Positions 1-5,149 of a DNA stretch of 7,027 nucleotides are shown here, in pieces (position 1 is the first letter of the stretch; each line of letters begins with the position of its first letter). The notes under the pieces were generated by a model, which was not told the DNA's origin, did no database searches, and saw only the letters and a program-made list of their open reading frames with translations. Origin of the DNA: an uncultured Micrococcales bacterium (GTDB lineage Bacteria; Actinomycetota; Actinomycetes; Actinomycetales; Microbacteriaceae). A program made the translations under genes and the position numbers. Where the stretch lies: assembly GCA_937919125.1 (NCBI GenBank), contig CALFOB010000231.1, positions 1-7,027 on the forward strand, given 5' to 3'.

Positions 1-97
1 CAAATACCGCTAGGTCATGACGAGCATCTGCTGCTTGAGGATGACTTACTTCAAGCAGTGCAGTTTTATCGCTTTGAACGATTAATGGCCCAGACAT
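1..97 (-). CDS. XPB-type DNA repair helicase, N-terminal fragment (runs off the left edge)
   Basis: Only the first 32 codons are inside the window. The reading begins MSGPLIVQSDKTALLEV, which matches the opening of actinobacterial XPB/ERCC3-like superfamily 2 helicases (the M. tuberculosis protein, as I recall it, also starts with GPLIVQSDKT.LLEV). The family consists of ATP-dependent 3'-5' DNA helicases linked to repair. The helicase motifs lie outside the window, so activity cannot be judged here. The ATG at 97-95 is the only usable start: an in-frame TAG lies at 109-107 and no other start codon lies between. The gene begins 4 nt after the stop of the helicase-associated gene, so it could be co-transcribed. 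It also has its own leaderless-type promoter. Identity is confident because of the sequence match plus the typical neighbour. Confidence 0.88.
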   Translation of the reverse strand, partial: MSGPLIVQSDKTALLEVSHPQAADARHDLAVF

Positions 98-109
98 CCT
101 TCTAGCCTA
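98..109 (-). promoter_or_regulatory. Candidate leaderless promoter of the XPB gene (-10 TAGGCT)
   Basis: On the minus strand TAGGCT (109-104) is followed by six bases, AGAAGG, and then ATG. The hexamer spans -12 to -7 if transcription starts at the A of the ATG. AGAAGG resembles a Shine-Dalgarno but has zero spacing to the ATG, which would not work well as one. The last T of the hexamer is also the first base of the preceding gene's TAG stop (104-102). No convincing -35 is seen. Confidence 0.45.
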
Positions 110-1850
110 TGCGAACAGAGGTGATGCTGGCTAATGGCAAAACTCTTTCACAGTCAGCTTGACGATCTCTACCTCTAAGTCTGCCGTTGGCTAATCCTGT
201 TGGTTCTAGGAGGAACTCTCTGGCTGTGCCATTCATTTGTAGGGAGACACGGATGGCAGCCTTAGTCTTGATCGCCATCTCAATCTGTCTTACTAAGTCT
301 TGACCTTCAGGTGCTTCACTGAGGCGCTTATCGTGCTCGCGCCATTTCTTTATGTCTTCAAGTACAGATGAAGTCTGCAGAAGTGAAGCTTCTTTAGAAC
401 CAGCTGCTAGCCAGTTGCTAACTACCTCATCTTTACTGTTCTTGCGGCTAGCCGCGTATTTGCTATCCCTAAGTAGGTAATAAACAATCTCAATATCAAA
501 TCTAGATTCGAGAGTTGTTTCAGAACTCTTAGTAATACCCAGTGTCTTCAAGGCTGAGTCATTGAGTATCTGAGTTAGCAAGATTTGCTCATTCGATTGA
601 ATCAATGTTCCAGTAGGGCTCTCACGAAGCACTAACCTGCCAAATCTTGTTGCAGCTTCACGAATTAGATAGTCAACCGGTTGAGGCAAAGCAACACCAG
701 AAAGTTCAAGAAGTAGCTCTCGGATCTCTGTTTCGCTCAGTCCAGTTTCTAGCCCATAGGTAACACTCAAAGTGTTGATCCGATAAGTGGACGCAACTCC
801 TATACGTTCCGTTTCAACAAATCTTCTGAGCTGAAGCTCTTTATCGGTAGGCAGCGGGCCGACAGCAATTATGGTCAGATCAGCCTGAATGATGATTCTG
901 TTTTGGGTTGCCGGTAACTTCTCTTCTAGAAGTTTTAGGGCCTTGTCAGTATTACCTTCCAGAAGTGGTCTAAACCAAGAACTCATCAAATTAGAACTTG
1001 ATAGACCTATTAGCTCAGCAAAAGAGATGAGCCTAGAGATATGAGAGAGAACACCGTCTCTAGCAATAGGAAAAGTTTCTTGAAAAGCCAGTGCGAGGTT
1101 CTTATTTTTTGATAGTTCAAAAGTAGAAGTTTCACCCAGGAGAGAAATCCAAGTGGTGGCGATGTGTTGCCATCTCTTGGTCGGAGTTGAACTTAGCCAG
1201 CTTTGGTATTCAGATCCAACCTTCCACCTTTTATCTGAAACCCCGATCAAAGAACTAAGTTGGGCTAATGCATAAAGCAACCTTGCATACTCAACATCTC
1301 TACCTAGGTGAAGAGCTAACCGCTTCAGTTCAGGAAGGCCAACCTGTCCTTTACCAACTTCACGAACGTAGTGCTGCTCCAATTCAATAACTAATTCAGT
1401 TAGAGCTTGAATAGTTTCAAATGCACTCAAGCCTGCTTGAGAGTCCACAAAACTCTGCTCAAATACAATCTCTTCAAAACTTGATTGATTACCTGCTTTG
1501 ATTTCTGCCAAGACTTTGGGTGTGACCAACTGTTTGAAAGCAGTAACGGCTGCTTCGAGTGGTTTATAGCTGCCATCCTCAGCTTTGAGCACCAGGAACA
1601 GTTTCACCAAAGAGTCAGTAGCAGAACGGTTAGATACTTCGCCTTCTAGAAGATCACTAAAAGCGAATATTTGAGCCTTAGTCAAACCCGTGAGAGCGCC
1701 TGCAACATTCTGCGGTTTGATAAGGGCACTTGCTAGATCAAAGAAGTCGTTGAATGAACTGGTTGGCATCAACCTAATGCCAACTACTCTGGCTAGATCA
1801 GAATCGCTTGATTGAGCTAAAGCCTTAGCAACCTGTAGGACTTCGCTCAT
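102..1850 (-). CDS. Helicase-associated protein (Helicase_C_3-like domain, WYL-like tail), partner of XPB
   Basis: The product has 582 residues and no helicase motifs: there is no Walker A GKT and no DEAH box, so it is not itself a helicase. Residues about 1-300 are helical and probably include winged-helix segments. Residues about 318-440 (from RIIIQADLTIIAVGPL to the VDYLIREAATRFGRLVLRE region) look like the helicase-associated domain that actinobacteria encode next to XPB. Residues about 530-582 (IRVSLQMNG, LLEPTGLANGRLRGRDR) resemble a WYL-type beta-barrel tail. It is shorter than the roughly 750 residues I recall for the mycobacterial homologue. The ATG at 1850 lies 6 nt after the stop of the upstream membrane gene and has no Shine-Dalgarno, so reinitiation is likely. 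The xpb start follows 4 nt after its stop. The role, probably assisting or regulating XPB in DNA repair, is inferred from context only. Confidence 0.8.
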   Translation of the reverse strand: MSEVLQVAKALAQSSDSDLARVVGIRLMPTSSFNDFFDLASALIKPQNVAGALTGLTKAQIFAFSDLLEGEVSNRSATDSLVKLFLVLKAEDGSYKPLEAAVTAFKQLVTPKVLAEIKAGNQSSFEEIVFEQSFVDSQAGLSAFETIQALTELVIELEQHYVREVGKGQVGLPELKRLALHLGRDVEYARLLYALAQLSSLIGVSDKRWKVGSEYQSWLSSTPTKRWQHIATTWISLLGETSTFELSKNKNLALAFQETFPIARDGVLSHISRLISFAELIGLSSSNLMSSWFRPLLEGNTDKALKLLEEKLPATQNRIIIQADLTIIAVGPLPTDKELQLRRFVETERIGVASTYRINTLSVTYGLETGLSETEIRELLLELSGVALPQPVDYLIREAATRFGRLVLRESPTGTLIQSNEQILLTQILNDSALKTLGITKSSETTLESRFDIEIVYYLLRDSKYAASRKNSKDEVVSNWLAAGSKEASLLQTSSVLEDIKKWREHDKRLSEAPEGQDLVRQIEMAIKTKAAIRVSLQMNGTAREFLLEPTGLANGRLRGRDRQADCERVLPLASITSVRIG

Positions 1851-1856
1851 CTGTGG

Positions 1857-2138
1857 TTATTTAGTCTGGCTAGATTTTTTGCGGCTAGCTGCATTGACCA
1901 CAAGTAATCCAATTAAGCAGACAAAACCGAAAGGGAAAAGCAAGATAGGAATCATTCCCCAGCCCTGAGGAACCCAAGTCTCACTGATTAGCGGAGCTAA
2001 CAGGATGACAAGGACAGCAAGGATTGAGATCACAACGCTTCCTAGAAAGCCGAAGGCAAGGTACTTTTCTAAGGGATTAGTCGGTTCAACTGCTGTTTTG
2101 CTCTTAGAAACCTTGTTAGAAGATGATTTATTAGCCAT
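1857..2138 (-). CDS. Small two-helix membrane protein of unknown function
   Basis: I do not recognise a characterised family. The 93-residue product has a Ser/Lys-rich cytoplasmic-looking N-terminus (MANKSSSNKVSKSKT), a first hydrophobic helix at about residues 27-51, a short loop with ISETWVPQGW, a second helix at about 61-83, and a Lys-rich C-terminal tail (ASRKKSSQTK). Positive charge at both ends suggests both termini face the cytoplasm. Similar small proteins at this position in Microbacteriaceae are, as I recall, sometimes labelled as ABC transporter ATPases, but there is no Walker motif here. A longer frame open up to 2237 would run through the cold-shock gene, so I chose the ATG at 2138, which also fits the leaderless promoter. 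It is the first gene of the minus-strand run into the helicase-associated gene. Confidence 0.7.
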   Translation of the reverse strand: MANKSSSNKVSKSKTAVEPTNPLEKYLAFGFLGSVVISILAVLVILLAPLISETWVPQGWGMIPILLFPFGFVCLIGLLVVNAASRKKSSQTK

Positions 2139-2150
2139 CCTTTTAGAATA
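2139..2150 (-). promoter_or_regulatory. Candidate leaderless promoter of the membrane-protein run (-10 TATTCT)
   Basis: On the minus strand TATTCT (2150-2145) is followed by exactly six bases, AAAAGG, and then the ATG at 2138, placing the hexamer at -12 to -7 of a transcript starting at the ATG. AAAAGG has no spacing to the start codon, so it is not a functional Shine-Dalgarno. The 10-mer GCCAAGCCAG directly precedes the hexamer. Confidence 0.5.
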
Positions 2151-2160
2151 CTGGCTTGGC
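2151..2160. repeat. 10-bp element CTGGCTTGGC, copy 1 (divergent region before csp)
   Basis: This exact 10-mer occurs again at 4392-4401, in the other divergent promoter region of the window. Read on the minus strand (GCCAAGCCAG) each copy lies 0-2 nt upstream of a -10 hexamer that belongs to a leaderless minus-strand gene. Ten-base repeats are expected by chance in 7 kb, so only the matching placement makes it notable. Confidence 0.3.
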
Positions 2161-2165
2161 TGAAG

Positions 2166-2171
2166 TAAAAT
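2166..2171 (+). promoter_or_regulatory. Candidate -10 box of the cold-shock gene (TAAAAT)
   Basis: TAAAAT matches the TANNNT pattern and lies 28 nt before the csp ATG, giving a predicted start near 2178 and a leader of about 22 nt. That leader includes AAAGAGG at 2188-2194, five bases before the ATG at 2200. The -35 region (TTAGAA at 2143-2148, 17-nt spacing) is weak. This promoter and that of the divergent membrane gene share a gap of only 61 bp. Confidence 0.4.
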
Positions 2172-2199
2172 GAACCCTGCGGCAATGAAAGAGGTAGTT

Positions 2200-2595
2200 A
2201 TGCCAACAGGACACGTAAAGTTCTTTGACAACGTCAAAGGGTTCGGCTTTGTGCAATCAGATGAGGGTCAGGAAGCTTTCCTTCACGTAAGCAACCTACC
2301 TGCGGGAACCACAGAAATTAAGCCTGGTACTCGGATCGAATACAGCATTGTTGACTCTAAGCGTGGTGCTCAGGTTATGACCATGCGCATTATTGAAGTC
2401 CCTGAAAGCCTAGAGAAGAAGCAGCGAGCTAGCGCACGTATGAATACCGATGACATGGTCATCCTTGTTGAGGGTCTCATCTCTGCTTTGGACAAGATTC
2501 GCCCAAGCATTGAATCAGGTCACGTTCCAGAAGGTGCAAGTGCTGAAAAGCTAGCTCGTCTTCTAAGAACGCTTGCTGACCAGTTACACAAATAA
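2200..2595 (+). CDS. Cold-shock domain protein with actinobacterial C-terminal extension
   Basis: This is a nucleic-acid-binding protein of 131 residues, expected to act as a cytoplasmic RNA chaperone. Residues 1-65 form the cold-shock domain: GHVKFFDNVKGFGFV contains the RNP1 motif (KGFGFV) and EAFLHVS is the RNP2 motif. Residues about 66-131 are a helical extension (DDMVILVEGLISALDKI, AEKLARLLRTLADQL), as in the CspB-type proteins of actinobacteria, which are about twice the length of E. coli CspA. I chose the ATG at 2200 over one at 2170 because AAAGAGG lies 5 nt before it and the domain starts directly after it. The TAA stop shares its last A with the ATG of the DUF3027 gene (TAATG), so the two are translationally coupled. 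Confidence 0.92.
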   Translation: MPTGHVKFFDNVKGFGFVQSDEGQEAFLHVSNLPAGTTEIKPGTRIEYSIVDSKRGAQVMTMRIIEVPESLEKKQRASARMNTDDMVILVEGLISALDKIRPSIESGHVPEGASAEKLARLLRTLADQLHK

Positions 2596-3065
2596 TGGCT
2601 AGAGTCAAAAAACTTCCTAAGTTCGTAAAACTACTTAGACCAGAGAAGCAGGTCAAGAATCTTTTTGACCTGAAGGCTTTCGCTGAGGTAGCCGCTAAGT
2701 CTGCAGCGGGCAAGAATGAACTTGGTTCATTCATTGAATCAGTTGAAGAGGGCGAATGTATCTCAACCTATCTATTTGAAGCAAAGAAACTTGGCTATTC
2801 AGGTTGGCGTTGGTCGGTAACTATATTCCAAGCTGATCCAGTAACTGAACCAAGCCTTTGTGAAGTAGTTATGGTGCCTGGAGAAGATTCTCTAATTGCA
2901 CCTAAGTGGATTCCTTGGTCTGAACGTCTTGCTGATTACCAAGCTTTGCAACTAGAACTTGAAAGACAAGCCTTTATCGATGCAGCAAATGCTATTGACG
3001 AAGAAGAAGCTGCTAAAGCTTCAGCGGTTGCCGACCTTGAACCAAGCGAGGATGCCAAGAACTAA
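2595..3065 (+). CDS. DUF3027 family protein
   Basis: The 156-residue product carries the family hallmark: GYSGWRWSVTIFQAD (about residues 67-81), then CEVVMVPGEDSLIAPKWIPWSERL (about 88-111). This Trp-rich stretch is conserved across actinobacteria, and its function is unknown to me. The N-terminus is basic (MARVKKLPKFVKLLRPEKQ), and the C-terminal third is an acidic, Ala/Glu-rich helix or coil (AIDEEEAAKASAVADLEPSEDA). No signal peptide or membrane helix is seen, so a cytoplasmic location is likely. The ATG overlaps the csp stop by one base and there is no independent promoter, so the gene is in an operon with csp. The last 45 nt are antisense to the end of the DUF2530 gene. The acidic tail is therefore encoded opposite the conserved C-terminal helix of the other protein. 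Confidence 0.88.
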   Translation: MARVKKLPKFVKLLRPEKQVKNLFDLKAFAEVAAKSAAGKNELGSFIESVEEGECISTYLFEAKKLGYSGWRWSVTIFQADPVTEPSLCEVVMVPGEDSLIAPKWIPWSERLADYQALQLELERQAFIDAANAIDEEEAAKASAVADLEPSEDAKN

Positions 3066-3248
3066 TCCCACAACCGATGTGTAGGGATACCAAATCTTAT
3101 TTGGGCTAGTTATTTGGTCGTAGAAAACAACAGAAGCTATCAATGCGATAGCAAAGCCAACCATTCCAATCAAAACAGCGATTCGAACTGTTCCACTAAT
3201 TGGAGCAGGATCTTGTTTTCTCTCGGAATCTTTAGCTATCCAGCGCAT
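3021..3248 (-). CDS. DUF2530 family small membrane protein
   Basis: The product has 75 residues. After a short polar start (MRWIAKDSERKQDPAPISGT) come two membrane helices at about residues 21-44 (VRIAVLIGMVGFAIALIASVV) and about 55-70 (YTSVVGLVLGILAWF). The layout, a Pro-rich opening then GT and two helices with a G.vlG...W pattern, fits the actinobacterial DUF2530 family, whose function is unknown. The gene starts 9 nt after the serC stop. No Shine-Dalgarno precedes the ATG, but a TANNNT hexamer sits at leaderless spacing. The 3' end overlaps the DUF3027 gene by 45 nt in antisense. From memory, DUF2530, DUF3027 and serC are also adjacent in mycobacteria, which supports the identification. 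Confidence 0.78.
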   Translation of the reverse strand: MRWIAKDSERKQDPAPISGTVRIAVLIGMVGFAIALIASVVFYDQITSPNKIWYPYTSVVGLVLGILAWFKVGNR

Positions 3249-3260
3249 GAGGATAATCTA
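3249..3260 (-). promoter_or_regulatory. Candidate leaderless promoter of the DUF2530 gene (-10 TAGATT overlapping the serC stop)
   Basis: On the minus strand TAGATT (3260-3255) is followed by six bases, ATCCTC, and then the ATG at 3248. The TAG at its start is the serC stop codon (3260-3258). ATCCTC has no complementarity to the 16S tail, so either this leaderless promoter or reinitiation after serC must explain translation. Confidence 0.42.
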
Positions 3261-4376
3261 ACTCAGGTTTGAAACTACGTAGTCGATTGACTTAGTCAGT
3301 TGTTGAACATCGCTTAGTTCAGTTGCAGTGAAGGTAGCAATTCGAAGCTGGTTTCGACCAAGCTTTCTGTAAGGCTCGGTGTCAACAATTCCATTGCTAC
3401 GCAATACCTTGGCAACCTCTGCTGCATCTACTGTTTCATCAAAGTCAATTGTCGAAACAACCTGTGATCTGTGCTCAGGTTTAGAAACAAAAGGAGTCGC
3501 AAAACTACTGGCTTCAGCCCATGCGTATAGGTGATCAGATGCGGCTTTAGTTCTAGCATCAGCCCAAGCCAAACCACCTGAAGCATTCATCCAGTCAATC
3601 TGTTCAGCAAGCAAGAACAGAGTTGAGATAGCAGGGGTGTTTAGTGTCTGATTCAACCTTGAGTTATCAATGGCTGTCTTAAGAGACAGGAACTCGGGGA
3701 TGTAGCGATCAGTTGCTGCAATTCTCTCTGCACGTTCAATAGCAGCAGGAGACATCAGAGCAAACCAGAGTCCACCATCGCTAGCAAAGTTCTTCTGTGG
3801 AGCAAAGTAGTAAACATCTGTCTCTAGTGGATCAAAATCAATACCACCAGCGGCACTGGTTGCATCGGTTAGGAATAATGCATCTTTATCTGCTCCAACT
3901 ACACGCTTAACCGGAGTAACAACACCGGTTGAGGTTTCGTTTTGTGGATAGGCATAAGCAGAAACACCCGCTTCAGCAACTAGTTCAAGCCTTGAGCCAA
4001 CTTCACCCTGAATAACTGTTGGCTTAGTAAGCCATGGAGCACTTAGTGAAGAAGCAAACTTAGCTCCGAACTCACCGTGCACTAGAAGTTGTGATTTACC
4101 AACAGCTAAGCTGTGTGAGGCAACATCCCAAAAGGCTGTTGATCCACCGTTACCAAGGACAATCTCGTACCCAGCTGGATTGTGAAAGAGATCCATCAGA
4201 CCTTCTTGAACACGCTTTACTAGGTTCTTCACCGGTGCTTGACGGTGAGAAGTTCCCATCAAGGCAGCACCTGCTTCAGCGAAGGCTGTGATTTGGGCTG
4301 GTCTTACTTTAGAAGGACCACAGCCGAAACGGCCATCAAGGGGAAGAAGCTCTGCTGGGATATTTATGGTTGCCAT
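3258..4376 (-). CDS. serC: Phosphoserine aminotransferase
   Basis: This PLP enzyme exchanges the amino group of glutamate with 3-phosphohydroxypyruvate to give phosphoserine, the second step of serine synthesis; SerC also serves PLP synthesis in some bacteria. It has 372 residues, normal for the actinobacterial form. Visible landmarks: the opening FGCGPSKVRPAQ (residues 17-28), SHRQAPVK with the conserved His-Arg (44-45), GNGGSTAFWD (75-84), LTDATSAAGG with D171 near the pyridine nitrogen, FAPQKNF with the PLP lysine K195, and NTPAIS (246-251). The frame is open up to 4493, but that would run through dtxR. MATINIPAEL at 4376 matches family starts and has a leaderless-spaced -10. It diverges from dtxR across 48 bp and is followed by DUF2530 after 9 nt. 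Confidence 0.95.
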   Translation of the reverse strand: MATINIPAELLPLDGRFGCGPSKVRPAQITAFAEAGAALMGTSHRQAPVKNLVKRVQEGLMDLFHNPAGYEIVLGNGGSTAFWDVASHSLAVGKSQLLVHGEFGAKFASSLSAPWLTKPTVIQGEVGSRLELVAEAGVSAYAYPQNETSTGVVTPVKRVVGADKDALFLTDATSAAGGIDFDPLETDVYYFAPQKNFASDGGLWFALMSPAAIERAERIAATDRYIPEFLSLKTAIDNSRLNQTLNTPAISTLFLLAEQIDWMNASGGLAWADARTKAASDHLYAWAEASSFATPFVSKPEHRSQVVSTIDFDETVDAAEVAKVLRSNGIVDTEPYRKLGRNQLRIATFTATELSDVQQLTKSIDYVVSNLS

Positions 4377-4389
4377 GCACCAAAGTTTA
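4377..4389 (-). promoter_or_regulatory. Candidate leaderless promoter of serC (-10 TAAACT)
   Basis: On the minus strand TAAACT (4389-4384) is followed by seven bases, TTGGTGC, and then the ATG at 4376. No well-spaced Shine-Dalgarno is present. The hexamer overlaps the end of a degenerate DtxR/IdeR-like box (4387-4405). Confidence 0.5.
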
Positions 4390-4405
4390 GTCTGGCTTGG
4401 CCTAA
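4387..4405. promoter_or_regulatory. Possible degenerate DtxR/IdeR operator between serC and dtxR
   Basis: The 19-mer TTAGTCTGGCTTGGCCTAA agrees with the known DtxR/IdeR consensus TTAGGTTAGSCTAACCTAA at 13 of 19 positions, counted by hand, including both outer ends (TTAG and CCTAA). Most mismatches are transitions. It overlaps the serC -10 and sits next to a gene for a DtxR-family protein, so iron-dependent control of serC or autoregulation is conceivable. The central half-sites are poor, so this could be coincidence. Confidence 0.3.
4392..4401. repeat. 10-bp element CTGGCTTGGC, copy 2 (serC/dtxR divergent region)
   Basis: This is identical to 2151-2160 and forms the core of the possible DtxR box. 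On the minus strand it ends 2 nt before the serC -10 hexamer. The match extends loosely to a following AAG three bases on in both copies. Confidence 0.3.
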
Positions 4406-4417
4406 GAAGATTTAGGC
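4400..4417. repeat. Inverted repeat GCCTAA-N6-TTAGGC at the dtxR promoter
   Basis: There are two perfect 6-bp arms (4400-4405 and 4412-4417) around a 6-bp spacer. The right arm overlaps the dtxR -10 hexamer (4413-4418) and the left arm shares CCTAA with the possible DtxR box at 4387-4405. The orientation (CCTAA left, TTAGG right) is the reverse of a classical iron box, so it may be a different operator or two half-sites belonging to overlapping boxes. Confidence 0.4.
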
Positions 4418-4424
4418 TTATCAG
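4413..4424 (+). promoter_or_regulatory. Candidate leaderless promoter of dtxR (-10 TAGGCT)
   Basis: TAGGCT (4413-4418) is followed by six bases, TATCAG, and then the GTG start at 4425. No Shine-Dalgarno is present. The same hexamer precedes xpb at the same spacing. Confidence 0.52.
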
Positions 4425-5105
4425 GTGACCGATTTGATTGATACCACCGAGATGTATCTTCGAACCATTTTGGAACTCGAAGAAGAAGGCCATGTGCCTC
4501 TGCGTGCTCGCATCTCTGAGCGACTAGATCAGTCAGGCCCTACGGTTTCAGAAACAGTAGCTCGTATGGAAAAGAACGGTCTAGTGGTTGTCTCTAACGA
4601 CAGACATCTAGAACTAACTACCCAAGGTCGCCACCTTGCAATCGAAGTGATGCGTAAGCACCGTCTGGCTGAACTATTACTTTCAGAGATCATCGGATTG
4701 GATTGGCACCTGGTTCATGAGGAGGCTTGCCGCTGGGAGCATGTCATGAGCGAACAAGTTGAGCTCAAGATCCTTGAACTTGTAAAAGACGTCGAAGTCT
4801 CACCCTTTGGTAACCCAATTCCAGGTCTTGAACATCTCGGCAGATCTGCATCGTCAGCTATGGCTGAGAAAGTAACACCTCTTATTGAGCATCTCGGTGA
4901 GGAAGTTATTGTCAAAAGAATCGCTGAACCTCTTCAGGGCTTCTCTGATGCTTTGGCCCACCTTCAGGCTGCTGGGGTAGTGCCAGGAGCCACAATAGTG
5001 GCGACCCAGTCCACCGATAGGGTCCTTGTGAGTTCCGTAGATGGCCAGAATTCAGTTAGCCTCACCGCGTATGACGTGGCTCACATATTCGTCATTCCTG
5101 CGTAA
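4425..5105 (+). CDS. Iron-dependent transcriptional regulator, DtxR/IdeR family
   Basis: The product has 226 residues and is very close to IdeR/DtxR, the Fe(II)-activated dimeric repressors of iron uptake. Residues 1-73 are the winged helix, with LRARISERLDQSGPTVSETVARME as the DNA-reading helix-turn-helix. Residues 74-140 are the dimerisation and metal domain (MRKHRLAELLL, ACRWEHVMSE). Residues about 150-226 are the SH3-like domain. All metal ligands fall on the same residue numbers as in DtxR: primary site M10, C102, E105, H106; ancillary site H79, E83, H98. E168 and Q171 correspond to the SH3-domain ligands E170 and Q173. The Cys at 102 favours an iron sensor over a manganese-specific MntR. 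The GTG start gives the DTTEMYLRTI opening in register with the family, and it lacks a Shine-Dalgarno. It diverges from serC. Confidence 0.95.
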   Translation: MTDLIDTTEMYLRTILELEEEGHVPLRARISERLDQSGPTVSETVARMEKNGLVVVSNDRHLELTTQGRHLAIEVMRKHRLAELLLSEIIGLDWHLVHEEACRWEHVMSEQVELKILELVKDVEVSPFGNPIPGLEHLGRSASSAMAEKVTPLIEHLGEEVIVKRIAEPLQGFSDALAHLQAAGVVPGATIVATQSTDRVLVSSVDGQNSVSLTAYDVAHIFVIPA

Positions 5106-5137
5106 ATACTGGGCTTTAGGGCATTTTTGCCTATGGA

Positions 5138-5143
5138 TAATCT
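5138..5143 (+). promoter_or_regulatory. Candidate -10 box of the NlpC/P60 gene (TAATCT)
   Basis: TAATCT, overlapping GATAAT (5136-5141), gives a predicted start near 5150 and a leader of about 130 nt. TTTAGG at 5115-5120 has 17-nt spacing but is a weak -35. The 175-nt gap after dtxR and the absence of another coding frame support a promoter in this area. Confidence 0.35.
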
Positions 5144-5149
5144 GTTCCC

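Noticed and set aside
1860..1871. 12-mer TTTAGTCTGGCT shared with 4386-4397
   Set aside because: This copy is the coding end of the membrane-protein gene; one or a few 12-mer repeats are expected by chance in 7 kb.
2170..2199. Upstream ATG for the cold-shock protein
   Set aside because: The ten extra codons overlap the likely -10 box and have no ribosome site, whereas AAAGAGG serves the ATG at 2200, where the domain begins.
1857..2237. Longer 126-codon version of the small membrane protein
   Set aside because: The extra 33 codons run through the divergent promoters and into the cold-shock gene; the ATG at 2138 fits a -10 box and a normal membrane protein start.
4091..4291. Open frames antisense to serC, dtxR, csp and nlpC/P60
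   Set aside because: They have no ribosome sites, no recognisable products and lie fully within well-identified genes on the other strand.
4377..4493. 39-codon N-terminal extension of SerC
   Set aside because: It would be antisense to the start of dtxR and does not look like the family; MATINIPAEL at 4376 does.
5117..5133. Hairpin GGCA-TTTT-TGCC as dtxR terminator
   Set aside because: The stem is only 4-5 pairs and the T-run is in the loop rather than after the stem.
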